This document shows, piece by piece, positions 41,401-53,307 of a stretch of 64,000 bases of DNA. This stretch comes from Numida meleagris. Taxonomy: Eukaryota > Chordata > Aves > Galliformes > Numididae. Where the stretch lies: assembly GCF_002078875.1 (NCBI RefSeq), contig NC_034414.1:35949415-36013414 (forward strand), written 5' to 3'. The notes below the pieces were generated by a model. The model did not search any database, was not told where the DNA came from, and worked only from the letters and a program-made list of their open reading frames with translations. How positions within the stretch are numbered: position 1 is the stretch's first letter; each line of letters opens with the position of its first letter. The position numbers were made by a program, and so were the translations under genes.

Positions 41401-43656
41401 TCTGGAATTTTAATAGTGTGTTTAATTTATGAGGAGAAATATATTACATATTACTAGTTACATGGGAATGTGAGCTAAATATCAGACCATTCAACTATAT
41501 TTTTACAAACAAATATTTTGAAGTACTTAAACAAGCATAATGAATAGAACAAATAAATTAAATTATGCTCTACAGATATAATAGCAGCTTCTATGGACCG
41601 AGCCTAGGAGAACTTATTCTGAATTCTTACTGTTTTTTTCAGTACAATGATGTACTTCTTAAAAAAAAAATGGGAAAGAATGTGGATATTTTTAGAATGC
41701 TATTTTAAAATAGATACTTTATTTAAAATAAATATATTTACCTATTTAATTAATTTGTTTACATTATTGATTAGAAGAAAACACAAATTCCCTTGTACAT
41801 TTTACAGATAGTGAAATTAGTGAACTAATAATTAACACAAATCTATTAAGTACTAGATTATACATAGAATACAAGCCCTTGAAGAATTAAATATTATTTC
41901 TTATTAGTTTCTTGCCACTTCAGTATGTGCAGGAATACACACAGTTCACAAGGAATATGGTGAACTGTACTCAGACTTGTAAGAGAGGTATTGTAACACT
42001 TTGCTAATGATCTATGTAGCAATTTAGTGGTTGTAATGCTACTAAAAGTAGGCCTTTGAAATAGAGAACCAGTTCACTATTTTGAGAGAAGTCATAGTCT
42101 ACTTTAAACTGTCATTCTGTGTTTCTGACTTGCAATTAGGTGATACTTCTGAAATGTCAGTCCTAGATTCTGTTCTGACCGTCATCGTAATAAAATGTGA
42201 CAGCAAAGATATTATATCAATACTTTCTCCATAATTAGCATTAAAGATCTCTCAAGGGTTAAGTACAAAGGTTTTCCACTGAATGGTCTGCAAGCCTGTG
42301 CCTTTACAGTCTTTTAATATAGCCAAGACTGGTGACAACCAGAAGACAAATCTATGAACAAACCCGTTTGGAGAGAATAGTTTTGTGGTGTGTGATGTAT
42401 GTTACGTAAATGAGCTTATTAGGACTCTCATCTATTTTATTATTGGTGCCCAATTTAATAGAGGCATTTAAAAAACAATATTTCTGCCTGACTCCTTGAA
42501 ATGAAGAAGATACATTGATATAATTGAGAGCAAATGATTGCATGTTGTGCCATTTAATCATGTCATTTTTCAATTGCTGTTTTTTGCACTTCACTGCATA
42601 CTTATAGAATATTTAGCTTCAGTATAGATTAAGTCCCACTGTCTGCAACTGAGTAGAGTTCCCATATTAGGTGACATTTTCTTTTAACCTTGAAATCAGC
42701 AAAAGCACCCAGGTTTGGCAGTATTTTTCTAAAAGATGACAAGTCATCATTCATTTCCTATCTTTTTCATTTGGCATTTATGTTTTGAGGAATTCGTTTC
42801 TCATTAATATTTTTTGAGGAATTTCTGGTTTTCTTTTTCATTCAGTAACAGAGAGTTTTGTTTCACTATGTGTCCTACAAGAGTGGAATTTGAAATAGAA
42901 GCATGCATCATGCCCAACAGGAGAATTCTCTACAGGCATTGCAATCTTACAGAAAAAGCTGTAAAGTAAATTTTAACAAGTATTTGCAAGCATATTTTCT
43001 CTATTTTTTGCCTGTTCTATTATTGATGTTAACCATCATTCTTGAAGCATTAACACTGTTGTAAACAAGTTCTGCAGTAGCCAAATATCAGATGTTAGGA
43101 GGTGAATTAATTTTGTTGTTTGTTGTATTGAAAAGGGCAACTTCCATTCTCAGAATTTACCTTAATTTCTATATACAGTCACTGTACTAAATAACAACAG
43201 ATCTATCATTTCATTTTCCTATCATTCTCCATCAGGTGACAACAGATGCAGTAGGAAAGATATCATTCCTTCCTACACATACCCATGTCCTGTAGTGTGG
43301 AGAAAGAGCAAACTGTTAAGAGAACAAGGTTTAATAGAAACTTCCTCTTAGAGGTGATCATTCCAGATTTATCTGCAGTGGAAAGGTTGTCATTTACCTG
43401 AAAACATCCAGTATTGCCCATGCATGGAAACACAACATAAGCATCTTAGTATACGTTGGCATTATTTCTGAACCTGAAAGCCCAAAGAAAATCCATCTGT
43501 GTAAGTTAACCTTTATCGTTTTCCAGCTGTGTTTCAAAGCTGTGGACATTTCTATATGGGCTTTAAATATTCCTAAGTGTAGAGTGAAAGCAGGAAAGAC
43601 AGAAACGGCTGAAAAAACTTCAGATCATATAAAAATTATTTCAGCAAACAATACAT

Positions 43657-43689
43657 AAGAGTGTTAAAATAATAAAAAGAGTGTTAAAA
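43657..43689. repeat. Short tandem duplication, 20-bp period
   Basis: AAGAGTGTTAAAA occurs twice, at 43657 and 43677, with AT-rich filler between the copies. Confidence 0.7.
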
Positions 43690-44754
43690 ATTGTGTCTAA
43701 ACATTTTATGTGGTGATTATATGTGGATTGTGTGGGTTTAGATGAAGGAAACTCATTTCAAACAGGCTTTTAAAATATTTTTAGTCTCAAGTTCTACTGA
43801 GTTCACTGAGAGCCTTGGTAATATTAGCCGATCCATTTTAGCACCTGCTCTCAAGAACCTTGATGTAAGAAATTCCGTGACCAGCTTATCTGCAATGTTG
43901 TGTCAGAAGAAAACTGAATTCCCAGCCATGTCCTTCAGTCTCGCAGAACATACATTGCCCAAAGGCTGAGGGATGGAGGAGGGTTGGAGCTGTGTGCGTC
44001 TAATGTTCCTCAGCTTCCCGCCTTTCTAGGTCTCCTACACTCTCTGGCACTGCCTAAAGCTGCGCACGTTTCTGTCACCCACTTTTCACCCAGGAGTCAA
44101 GCAGCCATGCGGAGCACCTTGTGGTCAGATCTCGGCTACTTACAGCCTCATACATAGTGCCGTTAGCCCATGGCTTGGAAAGTCTGTTTGATGTCATTTG
44201 ACTAGGCAAGGGCTTTTCCACATGATTTAAGGCTTGGCATTAGCAAGCTGTGAAAGTAGTTTCAGCTAGTCCAAAATTTTGTAGCTATGCAGGTGATAAC
44301 TTCAAAGCATTGAAAACAGGAGTAGGCAGAAGGAAGAAATATCTCCCAAGATTCTAGCAGCTCTGATGGGTATGGGAAAGCATGACTGTCAAAAACGTTA
44401 TAATGAATAACACCTCAATGTTTTCAGGGTATCTGCTGCAAAGCAAAGACCTGGACAAACTCAAGCTTGCACATGGCAGCTGCAGTTACCATGTTTACAC
44501 AGCCTGCAGCAAACAAAGTAATATATATTAATTTCTTACTGTGAAAGACTAAACTTAGCCACAGTTGAATATGTCTGATCTCTTAATCTATATTCCAGCC
44601 AAACTTTTGCACACACAGGAGCCTAAGTGATGCTCTGAAGTCTACTGTTAGACCATTTCCTGATTTTCTGAACTGTCAAGTACTCAATAGCTTACCATAG
44701 CTGCTATAGACATATGGCTCAACTCTCTGTAGAGATAGTGTAATCTATCTGAAA

Positions 44755-44819
44755 TTTTTTTTCTCTTTTCTTTCTTTTCCTATTTTTTTTTGCTTTTTTT
44801 TGCTTTTGTTTTTGTTTTA
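44755..44819. repeat. T-rich (TTTTTTTTGC / TTTTTG) tract
   Basis: About 65 bases of nearly pure pyrimidine, with runs of T interrupted by C and, towards the end, by G. It is low-complexity sequence on the + strand. Confidence 0.85.
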
Positions 44820-45668
44820 TTAATCATGAATTATAGCTGTTAATTCGCAACCCAGAATGTACCCAGCAAAGAATTGAAGTAACTGCATGCATGGCTGTAC
44901 AGTTGCCATATTAACAGGTTGTCATAGAATCATACCATTTTAACAACAGCACATTGTGGATGGATATACAACGCCGTGAGGTATTGTGTCATAGGATACA
45001 ATTACTGTGTCCCTTTAGGACACTGTATACCAGACCGTAATACTGGTTAGATTCATTATTGCTAGTGTCATTATATGGGGTTTAAAGAAGTCTTTACATG
45101 ATTAAGTTCTCTGGCTTTTAAAGTACTGTTGCTATAGCCAACTCTTTCAACACAGTGTTAGGTACAAGCACTTCATTCTTCTCCTGTTTCATATTAACTA
45201 TAATATCATGTAATAAAATTGAAACAAAAGTGCCATAGGCCTAATTGTACTGTCACAGCCATGTAAATCAGAAATAGCTTCAGTAAAGCTACTGTTATTA
45301 TGCTGGTGTAAAATTGATGTAAATTAGAAATGACTTGGATCCTGTAGCTCTGCTTTCAGATAGCACAATGTGAAGTCCTTGCTTAAACACTTGCATAATG
45401 CCTTATGAATTAGATACCCCTTACCTCATCATATTATATGGTATTGTATCAAAAAAGAACAGTATTTATAAGGAATGACATAATCAAATAGATTGAGGTA
45501 AGATAATGTTATTGGGCCAAGATCTGAGCTGTGTTGACTTCCATGAAGTTAATGCAGATCGGTATGAATTGGCTGCCAGCAGTACATAACTTACCATCAT
45601 CACTGCATGAAAATGAATTGTTTTGCCGTTACACAATGTAAAGTTAGAACTCTGACTTTAGGTAGGAC

Positions 45669-45689
45669 TTTATTTATTTATTTATTTTT
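45669..45689. repeat. TTTA tetranucleotide microsatellite
   Basis: About five copies of a TTTA unit. Confidence 0.8.
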
Positions 45690-47515
45690 CTGATATGGTG
45701 ATGCTAATGAACAGCATCAAAAAGGAAACGTGTCAGACATATTGGTTACATCAAGAACTGTGTAGGAAACTAGTAATGAACTCGAGGAAAATAAATAGGG
45801 CAAGTTCAGGAAACATAAGTGAAAATGCAGCTCTGGTATAAATTGAATAATAAAATTCCTGGTCATATTTTGCCATAAATAGTGGTTTGGGAATTTGTCA
45901 TTCACCTTATTTAAAATTCAGAAATATTAAAGGTACAGGGTTCTCTCATTATAGAAGTAATAGAATTCCAGCTATTACAGAGTTAGGGTAATTTACATTG
46001 CTATAGAATGCATTATATCAATAAGTGGAACATCTGTATGAAATGTCCACCTGCTGATATACTACTGAGTGTACTTTACAGTGAAATGTACTTAATCATT
46101 TTAAGACGTCTTCTAATGAAGTCTTATCATGATTAGCATTTTGAACACAAATACTGTTAGGCATTAAAACTTCTGCCTTAAATGAGATTGCATTGTCTTG
46201 TTTACCCGTGTTGATTAATAAGCAATCTGTTAACTCTTAGAACAGCCCAATTCTGCCAGTGAAAGTAAATTAGTAATTCAGCTATGTTTGTGGGTTTAAT
46301 CATCATTTCTCTTGAAGGCTCTGAATTAAAAAAATCACTCCAACACTATCCATAGGCAAAGGATATATATTTTTAGATGTGTATACCACTCTTTTGCATC
46401 AGTCTTGCAGCCTAATGCTATTGATCAAGTGCATACTTTCAGCAGCAAAATACTCCATAGATGTATAATATTTCTAAGTAGACTTTCTAATTTTGAATTC
46501 ACAAGTGTTATGAAACTTCGGACCTTAAATACACTTGCTATAGAATGTTTACTGTTTTCCTAGTAAATTTCAGGAAATTGATTGATGCGTTCTGAATTTT
46601 AGCTAACAGTTTTGAACAGCTTTGAGAAATCTGCTCTGGTGGCTAGCTTTTTAAAATTTATTTATTTTTTATGATTAACTGGAAGTTTAGAGGAAAATAT
46701 CCTGTCTTCGTAAAAGATGGTAGTTGAGATTTTCTCATAGGGTCATGCACTTTCATCTGTGGCATCCCACAGAGGGAAACAGATGTTAGCAAGTTACAAT
46801 TTAAATTGTCTGGAAAGCTTCCATGTGTGGAGCACAGTTCTGTTAAATTCAGAAGTAGCACCGTCCTCTGATAATAGCTGTGTACTTGAACCATGCGATG
46901 CTATAAAAGTATGAGGTCTTGGAAGCTGGGCTTAAGCAGTCATCCTCAGAAGTGTTTGTGTTTTGTGTCCCTAGTGTTATAGATATTATAAAAACACATT
47001 GTGAGGTAATAAAACCCTGATTTGATGTTCAGTGACTATAGAGTGCAATTGTATTTGTAGATAAAACTGTGTTCAAAGTCATCCCGTGCCATTAACTGCT
47101 TCTGGGTGGTAGATCTCTCTTTCGTTTTGGCATGTAAAATGCATTATTTATACAGCTATTCAATGAGACTCTCAGTGTAGTTATTTGGCTTTCTGGCATA
47201 TAACCAGCCTATCCCAGCTTCCATCGATATTCAGCAATATTAGGGCTTAGTGACTGTCTCTCATCATGCAGTTTATGTCAGACTGCATTCTTTGTGGCAC
47301 TGGAATCTGTAGGATGAAATAAATGCAATGAATAACCCATCTTTGAGAAGGATACAGTTGTCGTTGTATTCCTAAGTGTATTTGAATATAGAACTACCCT
47401 GGAGTTTTTTTTTTGACAGCAAAAACCATCTGTAAAGGATTTTATAGGAACCTCTCTACTCTCCTTCATGAAGGTTTCTTCTGTGACAGGGTACAGATGA
47501 GCCATAATTTCTACT

Positions 47516-47544
47516 GTTTTTTTTGTTTTTGTTTTTGTTTTTTT
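47516..47544. repeat. TTTTTG low-complexity tract
   Basis: Several T5-8 runs separated by single G residues, about 400 bases before exon C. Confidence 0.85.
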
Positions 47545-47951
47545 CTGAGAAGCATATATGTATGTACACACACTATAAATATTTTCTCATTGTATGAATA
47601 CAAATTTTTTTCCCATTTTTTTCCTGAAAAATTTCTGAAGTTGATTACTGTCAGGGTAACTCATTTCAGATGTGTCCCAGCTGAATGGAAAAAAGGAAGA
47701 ATAAACCAGTCTACACCATAAAACTTTCAACATTATCGAGACAGCTATGTATGGCATTTGTTTGAAGACTGAAAGTAGCTTTACTCCTTATGTGCAGTTA
47801 AGATTGTGTTTATCTTGAAATAAACAGTAAGCTTTGACACTGAGTATGGGAATTTATGGAAGAGCTGAAGAACTATTAGCATGAATAACTATCAGATAAT
47901 AGTTAATGCAGAATGTCCCACCCTGACATCTGTCATCTGTCTGTCCTGCAG

Positions 47952-48167
47952 TCCCTATGCTGTGAGATCAAGCAGAGACGTCGTGGGGTTGCCTCTGTGC
48001 TGCGGCTGTGCCAGCACCTCCTGGATGACCAGGAGACCTGCAACCTGAGTGCAGACCACCAGTCCATGCAGCTGATAATCGTAAACCTCGAGAGGAGGTG
48101 GGAGGCCATCGTCATGCAAGCTGTCCAGTGGCAAACAAGGCTACAGAAGAGACTGGAAAAAGATCCA
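47952..48167 (+). CDS. AKAP6: AKAP6 internal exon C (end of spectrin-repeat region)
   Basis: This is the third AKAP6 exon, 72 codons in phase 0, beginning SLCCEIKQRRRGVASVLRLC and ending in LQKRLEKDP. It includes the blocks CQHLLDDQETCNL and IIVNLERRWEAIVMQAVQW. The RRWEAIVMQ segment with its Trp is a classic spectrin-repeat helix C, and this exon should complete the last repeat used for nuclear-envelope targeting through nesprin-1alpha (family knowledge). A strong acceptor (TCTGTCCTGCAG, ending at 47951) precedes it and a consensus donor (CCA|GTGAGT, from 48168) follows. It lies 17278 bp downstream of exon B. Local base composition is richer in GC than the intron around it, as expected for coding sequence. 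If the donor is ignored, the frame stays open for 58 more codons through a 39-bp tandem duplication to TGA at 48342-48344. The next AKAP6 exon was not found before the end of the window. Confidence 0.94.
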
Positions 48168-49859
48168 GTGAGTGATGCTTGCTTTAAAAAGATCTCATGT
48201 AATTTCATTTTACAGCAGCCATTTAAAAAGATCTCATGTAATTCCATTCTACACCAGTCATTTTGTCAGTCATTTTTTATGCAGGCACTGAGTGTTTTCT
48301 TCTGGCTGAAGGTGCCATTCCTAGTCTCTAATGGCAACAAGTGAAGTTTTATTTTTTTCACAAAGTGTTATAGTCTATGGACACCACTGATTAATAAGAT
48401 AAATTCACAATATCCATGTTCTATTTGCTGTATATTTAAATCTCTTCACATCTGATTCTATTGAGCAATGAAAACCATCTTCTCCTTTTGAGATCAGTGT
48501 AAGTTGCTCAGTACCTAAAATAATTGGGCCCAGAGACATATTTCATTGATTGTAAATATATTTCAGAAAAAAAGTATTTTCTTTGTAAGTATGACTGGTT
48601 TTAATTAGTATCTCAGCCGTAGATGTGTATTTCACATGGAATGCCATGGTATGTGATTAATATACAAATCTTTGTTATTTGAGTATAAGTAAAATGCATT
48701 AATTTCCCTTTTATCTCAGGGAAATGATTCCTCAGAGGCAAAATAGCACTCTGCTTAAGCCATCCATTAACTGACATAAATAAGACAGGTTTTCTACAGC
48801 ATAAAACTATGTTACAATGCAGTATCTACATTCAAACAATAAACCATAGGGGGGGACAAAATAATCCCTACTGTAACACCATTGACTGTAATGGATGAAT
48901 TGGCTCAGCATGTTCTGTGGTACTATCATAATGCCAAAGCCTGTGTACTGCAGCTACACTGACAGCGATGATAACCCTATGTAATGCATATACTGAGGAG
49001 CATTGATGAGATTTGAGAATAAGTGAGATATTTAGCTTACATAATTTTTAGGTTTATATAAAACAAATAAAAGGAAAAAATACTTGATACTTATATATTT
49101 CCTGACAATTGTCTGACTAGCAGCAAAATACTACTTTTGACTTAGTTTTGTTCCTTAAAAAAAATAACAGAAGCTGTATTTCTGTTGGAGTTGTTTATTT
49201 GTGTTAGTGTAGTATTATGATATACAAGACATTGTTCTGAAAAACTGGCAGTTCTTGAATGAAAATAGTATCAGTCTGAACCAGCCAAGAAACAGTGAGT
49301 TGGTGACGAGGATGCTGTAGTGAAGTGTTGAAGGTTATAATAGGAGGAATTTTAAACAGAGCGTTCACCTTTAAATGAGAATGTAAGAAAGAATAGAAGA
49401 CAAATGCTGTCTCATCAGTGAGACAGGATTCCTAAGTTTTGATGGTAATGAATCTAGGAGAGCAAGAAATAAGAACAGAAGTAAGGGAAATCAAAGGCAA
49501 AATAGTGGGTTAGAATATCAGTGTGAGACTGAAGAACAGAAAAGACTGTTGAAGAAAGAAATCAAAGTAGTAAATACTTTTTAATTCTCTTGAGGAGTGC
49601 CGGTTATATTTTTGTGATAGTTCCATCTTTGAAATTTTTTTGGTCTTATTACTTATATATCAGTAGCTCTAGTAAACTGTTGGTTAGTGCTGTGCGAACG
49701 GTTTATTTAGTGGACCAGTACTAGAAAAACTACTTGAATTTTGAAACTTCAAGAACAAGTATGCGTAGTAATGGGCAACAGCTAACCTAAAAATCAGTTC
49801 TTGCAATTCTGAATTTTGGTTGCTAAAGGCTGAGTCTCTGCTAAGTCTGTAATTACATA
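48168..49859 (+). other. AKAP6: AKAP6 intron after exon C, first part
   Basis: The intron starts at the consensus donor GTGAGT. Apart from the 39-bp duplication close to the donor and a G7 run near 48847, nothing is recognised up to the mariner element. No AKAP6-like coding sequence was seen. Confidence 0.75.
48183..48260. repeat. 39-bp tandem duplication next to the exon C donor
   Basis: Two abutting copies of a 39-base unit beginning TTTAAAAAGATCTCATGTAA lie at 48183-48221 and 48222-48260, differing at four positions. The first copy starts 15 bases into the intron after exon C. The unit length is a multiple of three, so the reading frame coming out of exon C stays open through both copies, giving a repeated FKKISCN-type peptide. 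Confidence 0.9.
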
Positions 49860-50419
49860 GGTTGCTCCAAAAGTAATACCTCCTATTTAATTCCATGAAA
49901 ACTACAACAGATACAAAAAGCACAATAACACTATTTGATAGATTAAATTCTCAGCTACAAAACACTATTTTTCAACATAGTCACCACCGTTAGCCAATTT
50001 GTGCAGATGAGCTTATCTAGATGTTCTTCATTTTGTAGTGTAAAAGATGTGCATGGCTGTCTGGAATGGGTTTTGTCTTTCATGTCAATGTCACCACTGC
50101 TGAAGTACACAACCCACTGCCTCACTTTGCTCATATCCACTGTTGGGTCTCCGCAAACATTCAGAAACCATCAATAAATGTCAATGGGTGCAATTTTTTC
50201 CACACGGAAGAATTCAGTGACACACCTTTGCTTCATACACGCTTCCATGTGAGACGTCATTTTGTCAGACTACTCCTCTGCTGCCATCTGTTACACAGCA
50301 ATAAAATATACCAGAATATTGATGGGAAGGTCCAGCCTCTACTGCCATACCACCAACATCAGCCTCTGAGTTCATGGGCCAATATAATAAAACAGGAGGC
50401 ATTACTTTTGGAGCAGTCC
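49860..50419 (-). mobile_element. Mariner element, Galluhop-like, second deleted copy
   Basis: A 560-bp mariner derivative. The left end is GGTTGCTCCAAAAGTAATAC (from 49860), preceded by TA at 49858-49859. The right inverted repeat (50395-50419) matches the left with one extra base and few substitutions. On the - strand it keeps a larger piece of the transposase N-terminus than the other copy, with the blocks CVTEFF and VDMSKVRQWVVYFSSGDIDM followed by KDKTHSRQPC. This resembles the mariner DNA-binding region and its linker to the catalytic domain. The frame then runs into VVTMLKN at the left end, so the DDD catalytic core is missing. It has the same orientation as the copy at 37904 but differs in the internal piece retained. 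Confidence 0.87.
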
Positions 50420-52014
50420 TCGTAACTGCCCAAGAGGGCTTGGACTGGGTTTCTACAATATTTCTCTGGAAGGTAAGGTACTACAAAGATGAAAAATTGT
50501 CTTTTTCATCTACAAAACTTACAGTTTTGTTGTTGTAAATATATCTGTTCTATTGGAGAACAGGTGTGGAGCATAAACAAGTTGCATTTGTGAGATAGCT
50601 TAGAGAGGAGCTGAGCAGAGGTCCAAGTTGCTGTAGTGAAAGCCTATTATCTCCTCTTGCATGTGGGCAGCTGCCTCCTGGAAGCAGTTTGCTGCTCTTT
50701 GTAGCTGCAGTTACTCTAAATAAGCCGTTATGTGCTAATTAGAGCTTGGTGCTGCTCTTGCAGCAGGAGCGAAGCGAGCCTTGTGTTACTGTGTGGGACT
50801 GCAGTCGATCAGGAGTTGAGGCGTGGGGTTTGAGCATTGTACTTTGCTTGGTGTCACAACGCTTGGAACTTCACAAGGTGCATGCTGCTTCATTCCCCCT
50901 TTCCCTGAGGGAGTCTGGAGTTATTTGCTGGTCTGAACTGTTTTTCATTGTGCAGGGGGTGTGCCATTCTTTCTGCTAAGAAACAGCAGCCATTAACTGC
51001 CATCGTGATGTGATACTCATTGAATTTGCACTGTGGGCTATTTTGCTTTGGAACCTCTCATTCTAGTCTTGTTTATAATAATATGATTCTTTGAGCGTGT
51101 CAGCATGTACAAGTTTCTCATGTTGATAAAACTATTTATATTCCCAACACTTAAGGATGCCTCAGCCACTACAGAATTCAGGTTTCTTTGTCTTCCCTGA
51201 TCTGAGTTGGCATACTCTAGCCTTTCTTTTCATTCAGTTCCTGTGTAGTCATTTCTTGGGTATGTACCAGGACTATTTCTTCTGCTTCCCTATCTCTCTG
51301 TATTTGATGGTATGCCAGTCTTGGCACATAAGCAGTATCCCTTAGTAACAAGACTTTATTTGTGGTTGCCCACAAAATACTGTAATTTATGAAAACTAAT
51401 GAGATGTTTTTATACCCTGATGGCATCCGACTCATTCATGGCATCCAACTTGCTGATAGTACGTAAGATAACTCCAATGATTATATTGCATTACAGAAGT
51501 GCAAGAGTCACTTGCATCTTCTACTGTCTTCTTAATTTGTGTACTGGGATCTTCCTTTGTCCTGTTTTTGTCCCCAGTCACTTATCTGAGTCACTTATAT
51601 CATTGCAGAAGCATTCTGGAATTAACCACAAAGAGGTTTTAGGTTTCTTTTGAATTGTTTGTCTTCACTGATGTTTTTCAGTGTTCCTCAACCTTTGTAA
51701 TAATGAGCACCATAACTTTGCAAATAACAAGAGATTAACTTGTACTACAAGCACCTGAACTCTGGTAGAAATATATCCTTCTACTTAGCCTGAAGCTATG
51801 TCTATAATCTGAAATTATCAGTAAGAGTCGCTCCAGAAGGATGAAATGTGGCTAGATTCAGTAGATCAATCTAGCTGAAAAGAATGAGGTATTCATGCAG
51901 GGAAAAAAAAAATAACAAACAAAGATTACTTTTAAAAGACAGTAGGACACTTGTATTTTACTGGAAGCAGTCCTGATGTGTTTTAGCAAAAGAGGGTTTT
52001 ATCTCCTCCATCTG

Positions 52015-52040
52015 TTTTTATTTTTATTTTTATTTTTTTT
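52015..52040. repeat. TTTTTA low-complexity tract
   Basis: Runs of five to eight T residues separated by single A residues. Confidence 0.85.
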
Positions 52041-52197
52041 GTGGTAAATTCTTTTCCTTCTGATTTATCATTCCACTGTTTTCTGCTCTAATGTTATCTG
52101 TCACCTAAATTTTAGTTTCAGAATTACACAGATGCCTTTCAGTTTGCCTAACAAGACCCTGCTGGCAATCATCTTAAAAGAAAAAGGAGTCTGTCTG

Positions 52198-52219
52198 GCA
52201 ATAGCAATAGCAATAGCAA
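52198..52219. repeat. GCAATA hexanucleotide microsatellite
   Basis: Three full copies plus a partial copy of a six-base unit. Confidence 0.85.
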
Positions 52220-53290
52220 CAATCTTTAGTCAACTAAACTGAAAACTGCCGTGTAAAATTCCTACTCAACAGCTGGAGAAGCTTTAACTCACTGTGCACT
52301 CTCCTTTAGAGGAGAGTCTACATGAAAGTCTACATGAAAGAAAACTGAACAGTTAAAAAAGGATTTGGGACAGCGTCTGTCATGGTCATGCCAACAAGTT
52401 TTCAACAGCTAAGTCAAAGTAGGAATATGTAAGTTGTTTTAGGCAGTATTTTTGATCATTTGCTTAGCCAATTGGTATATCCAGTTTAAGTTAGCATCTA
52501 GCCTCAGTGGATTATTCCAGCAGTCAAGATAGTCATAATTTGATGTCCTGTCCAAGTCAGATATATCTCTACATAAGATGCCACAATGAGGTTACTCTGG
52601 GTATTCACTTTTCTGGAACTGCTTTGTTGATACTGGAATATGTAAAACTGTTGTACTGCTGTGGCTGACAGAGAGACAAAACTGTGTTTTCTAATAGATT
52701 TTATTTCTTAAGTTGCAATTCAGTGCCTGCCTTTTTGATTACTAGAGAAACTGCTTTCTCTCCAGACTGCTCATTCACTGAATGAGAAAGATATCTATTT
52801 TATGGAGCAGACAATCTCTCTTCTTATTCAACAGAGGGCTAATTATTGAAGGGACAGTATTCGTAATGCTTTTAAAATGGAGATTTTGAGTGAAGATAAT
52901 TTGGATTGAGGTGCTGTAATTCTCACATTGTCCAGAAAGTGTCTGAAGTATTCACTGATTTAAGTCTACTACTATGCTTCATGAAATTTTAAAAACTTTT
53001 ATTTCTTTTTTCCTCCTGAGTCATCCTGTGTTTACACTACAGTGTATGTCCAGGAAAACCCCCATCTGTATTGGCTGGAAAGTATGCTGTACATCCAACC
53101 ACATAATTGAAAATAATAAGGCCACAATAAATGGGATGGCCTTGGGGTATAACACCCAAGGGATTCAATTGGTGTCGCTTTGCATCAATGTCCATGCATC
53201 ATGGTAATTGAGGTAACATAACCAATTACCACATTTTAATTAGAGTTGTAAGAACTTGGGAAAATCCACAATGGTGAGGCAGCTCACTTA

Positions 53291-53307
53291 AAAAAAAAAA
53301 AAAAAAG
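53291..53307. repeat. Poly-A run (A17)
   Basis: Seventeen A residues followed by GCAAAAACC. No retroposon body was recognised upstream of it. Confidence 0.9.

Larger units (their letters stand above)
38447..47951 (+). other. AKAP6: Large AKAP6 intron, second part
   Basis: The remainder of the exon B to exon C intron, ending in a good polypyrimidine tract and AG at 47950-47951. It contains a pair of overlapping opposite-strand open frames at 40660-41130, a 20-bp-period duplication at 43657-43689, a T-rich tract at 44755-44819, a TTTA tract at 45669-45689 and a TTTTTG tract at 47516-47544. No transposon was recognised in this part. Confidence 0.8.

Noticed and set aside
44924..44941. TCATAGAATCATACCATTTT as a reversed CR1 3' tail
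   Set aside because: Only about a dozen bases match and the adjoining sequence does not continue into the CR1 3' UTR.
47933..48247. 104-codon - strand open frame opposite exon C
   Set aside because: It is the antisense shadow of the AKAP6 exon and the 39-bp duplication.
49684..50425. Several open frames as independent genes
   Set aside because: They are pieces or antisense shadows of the deleted mariner element.
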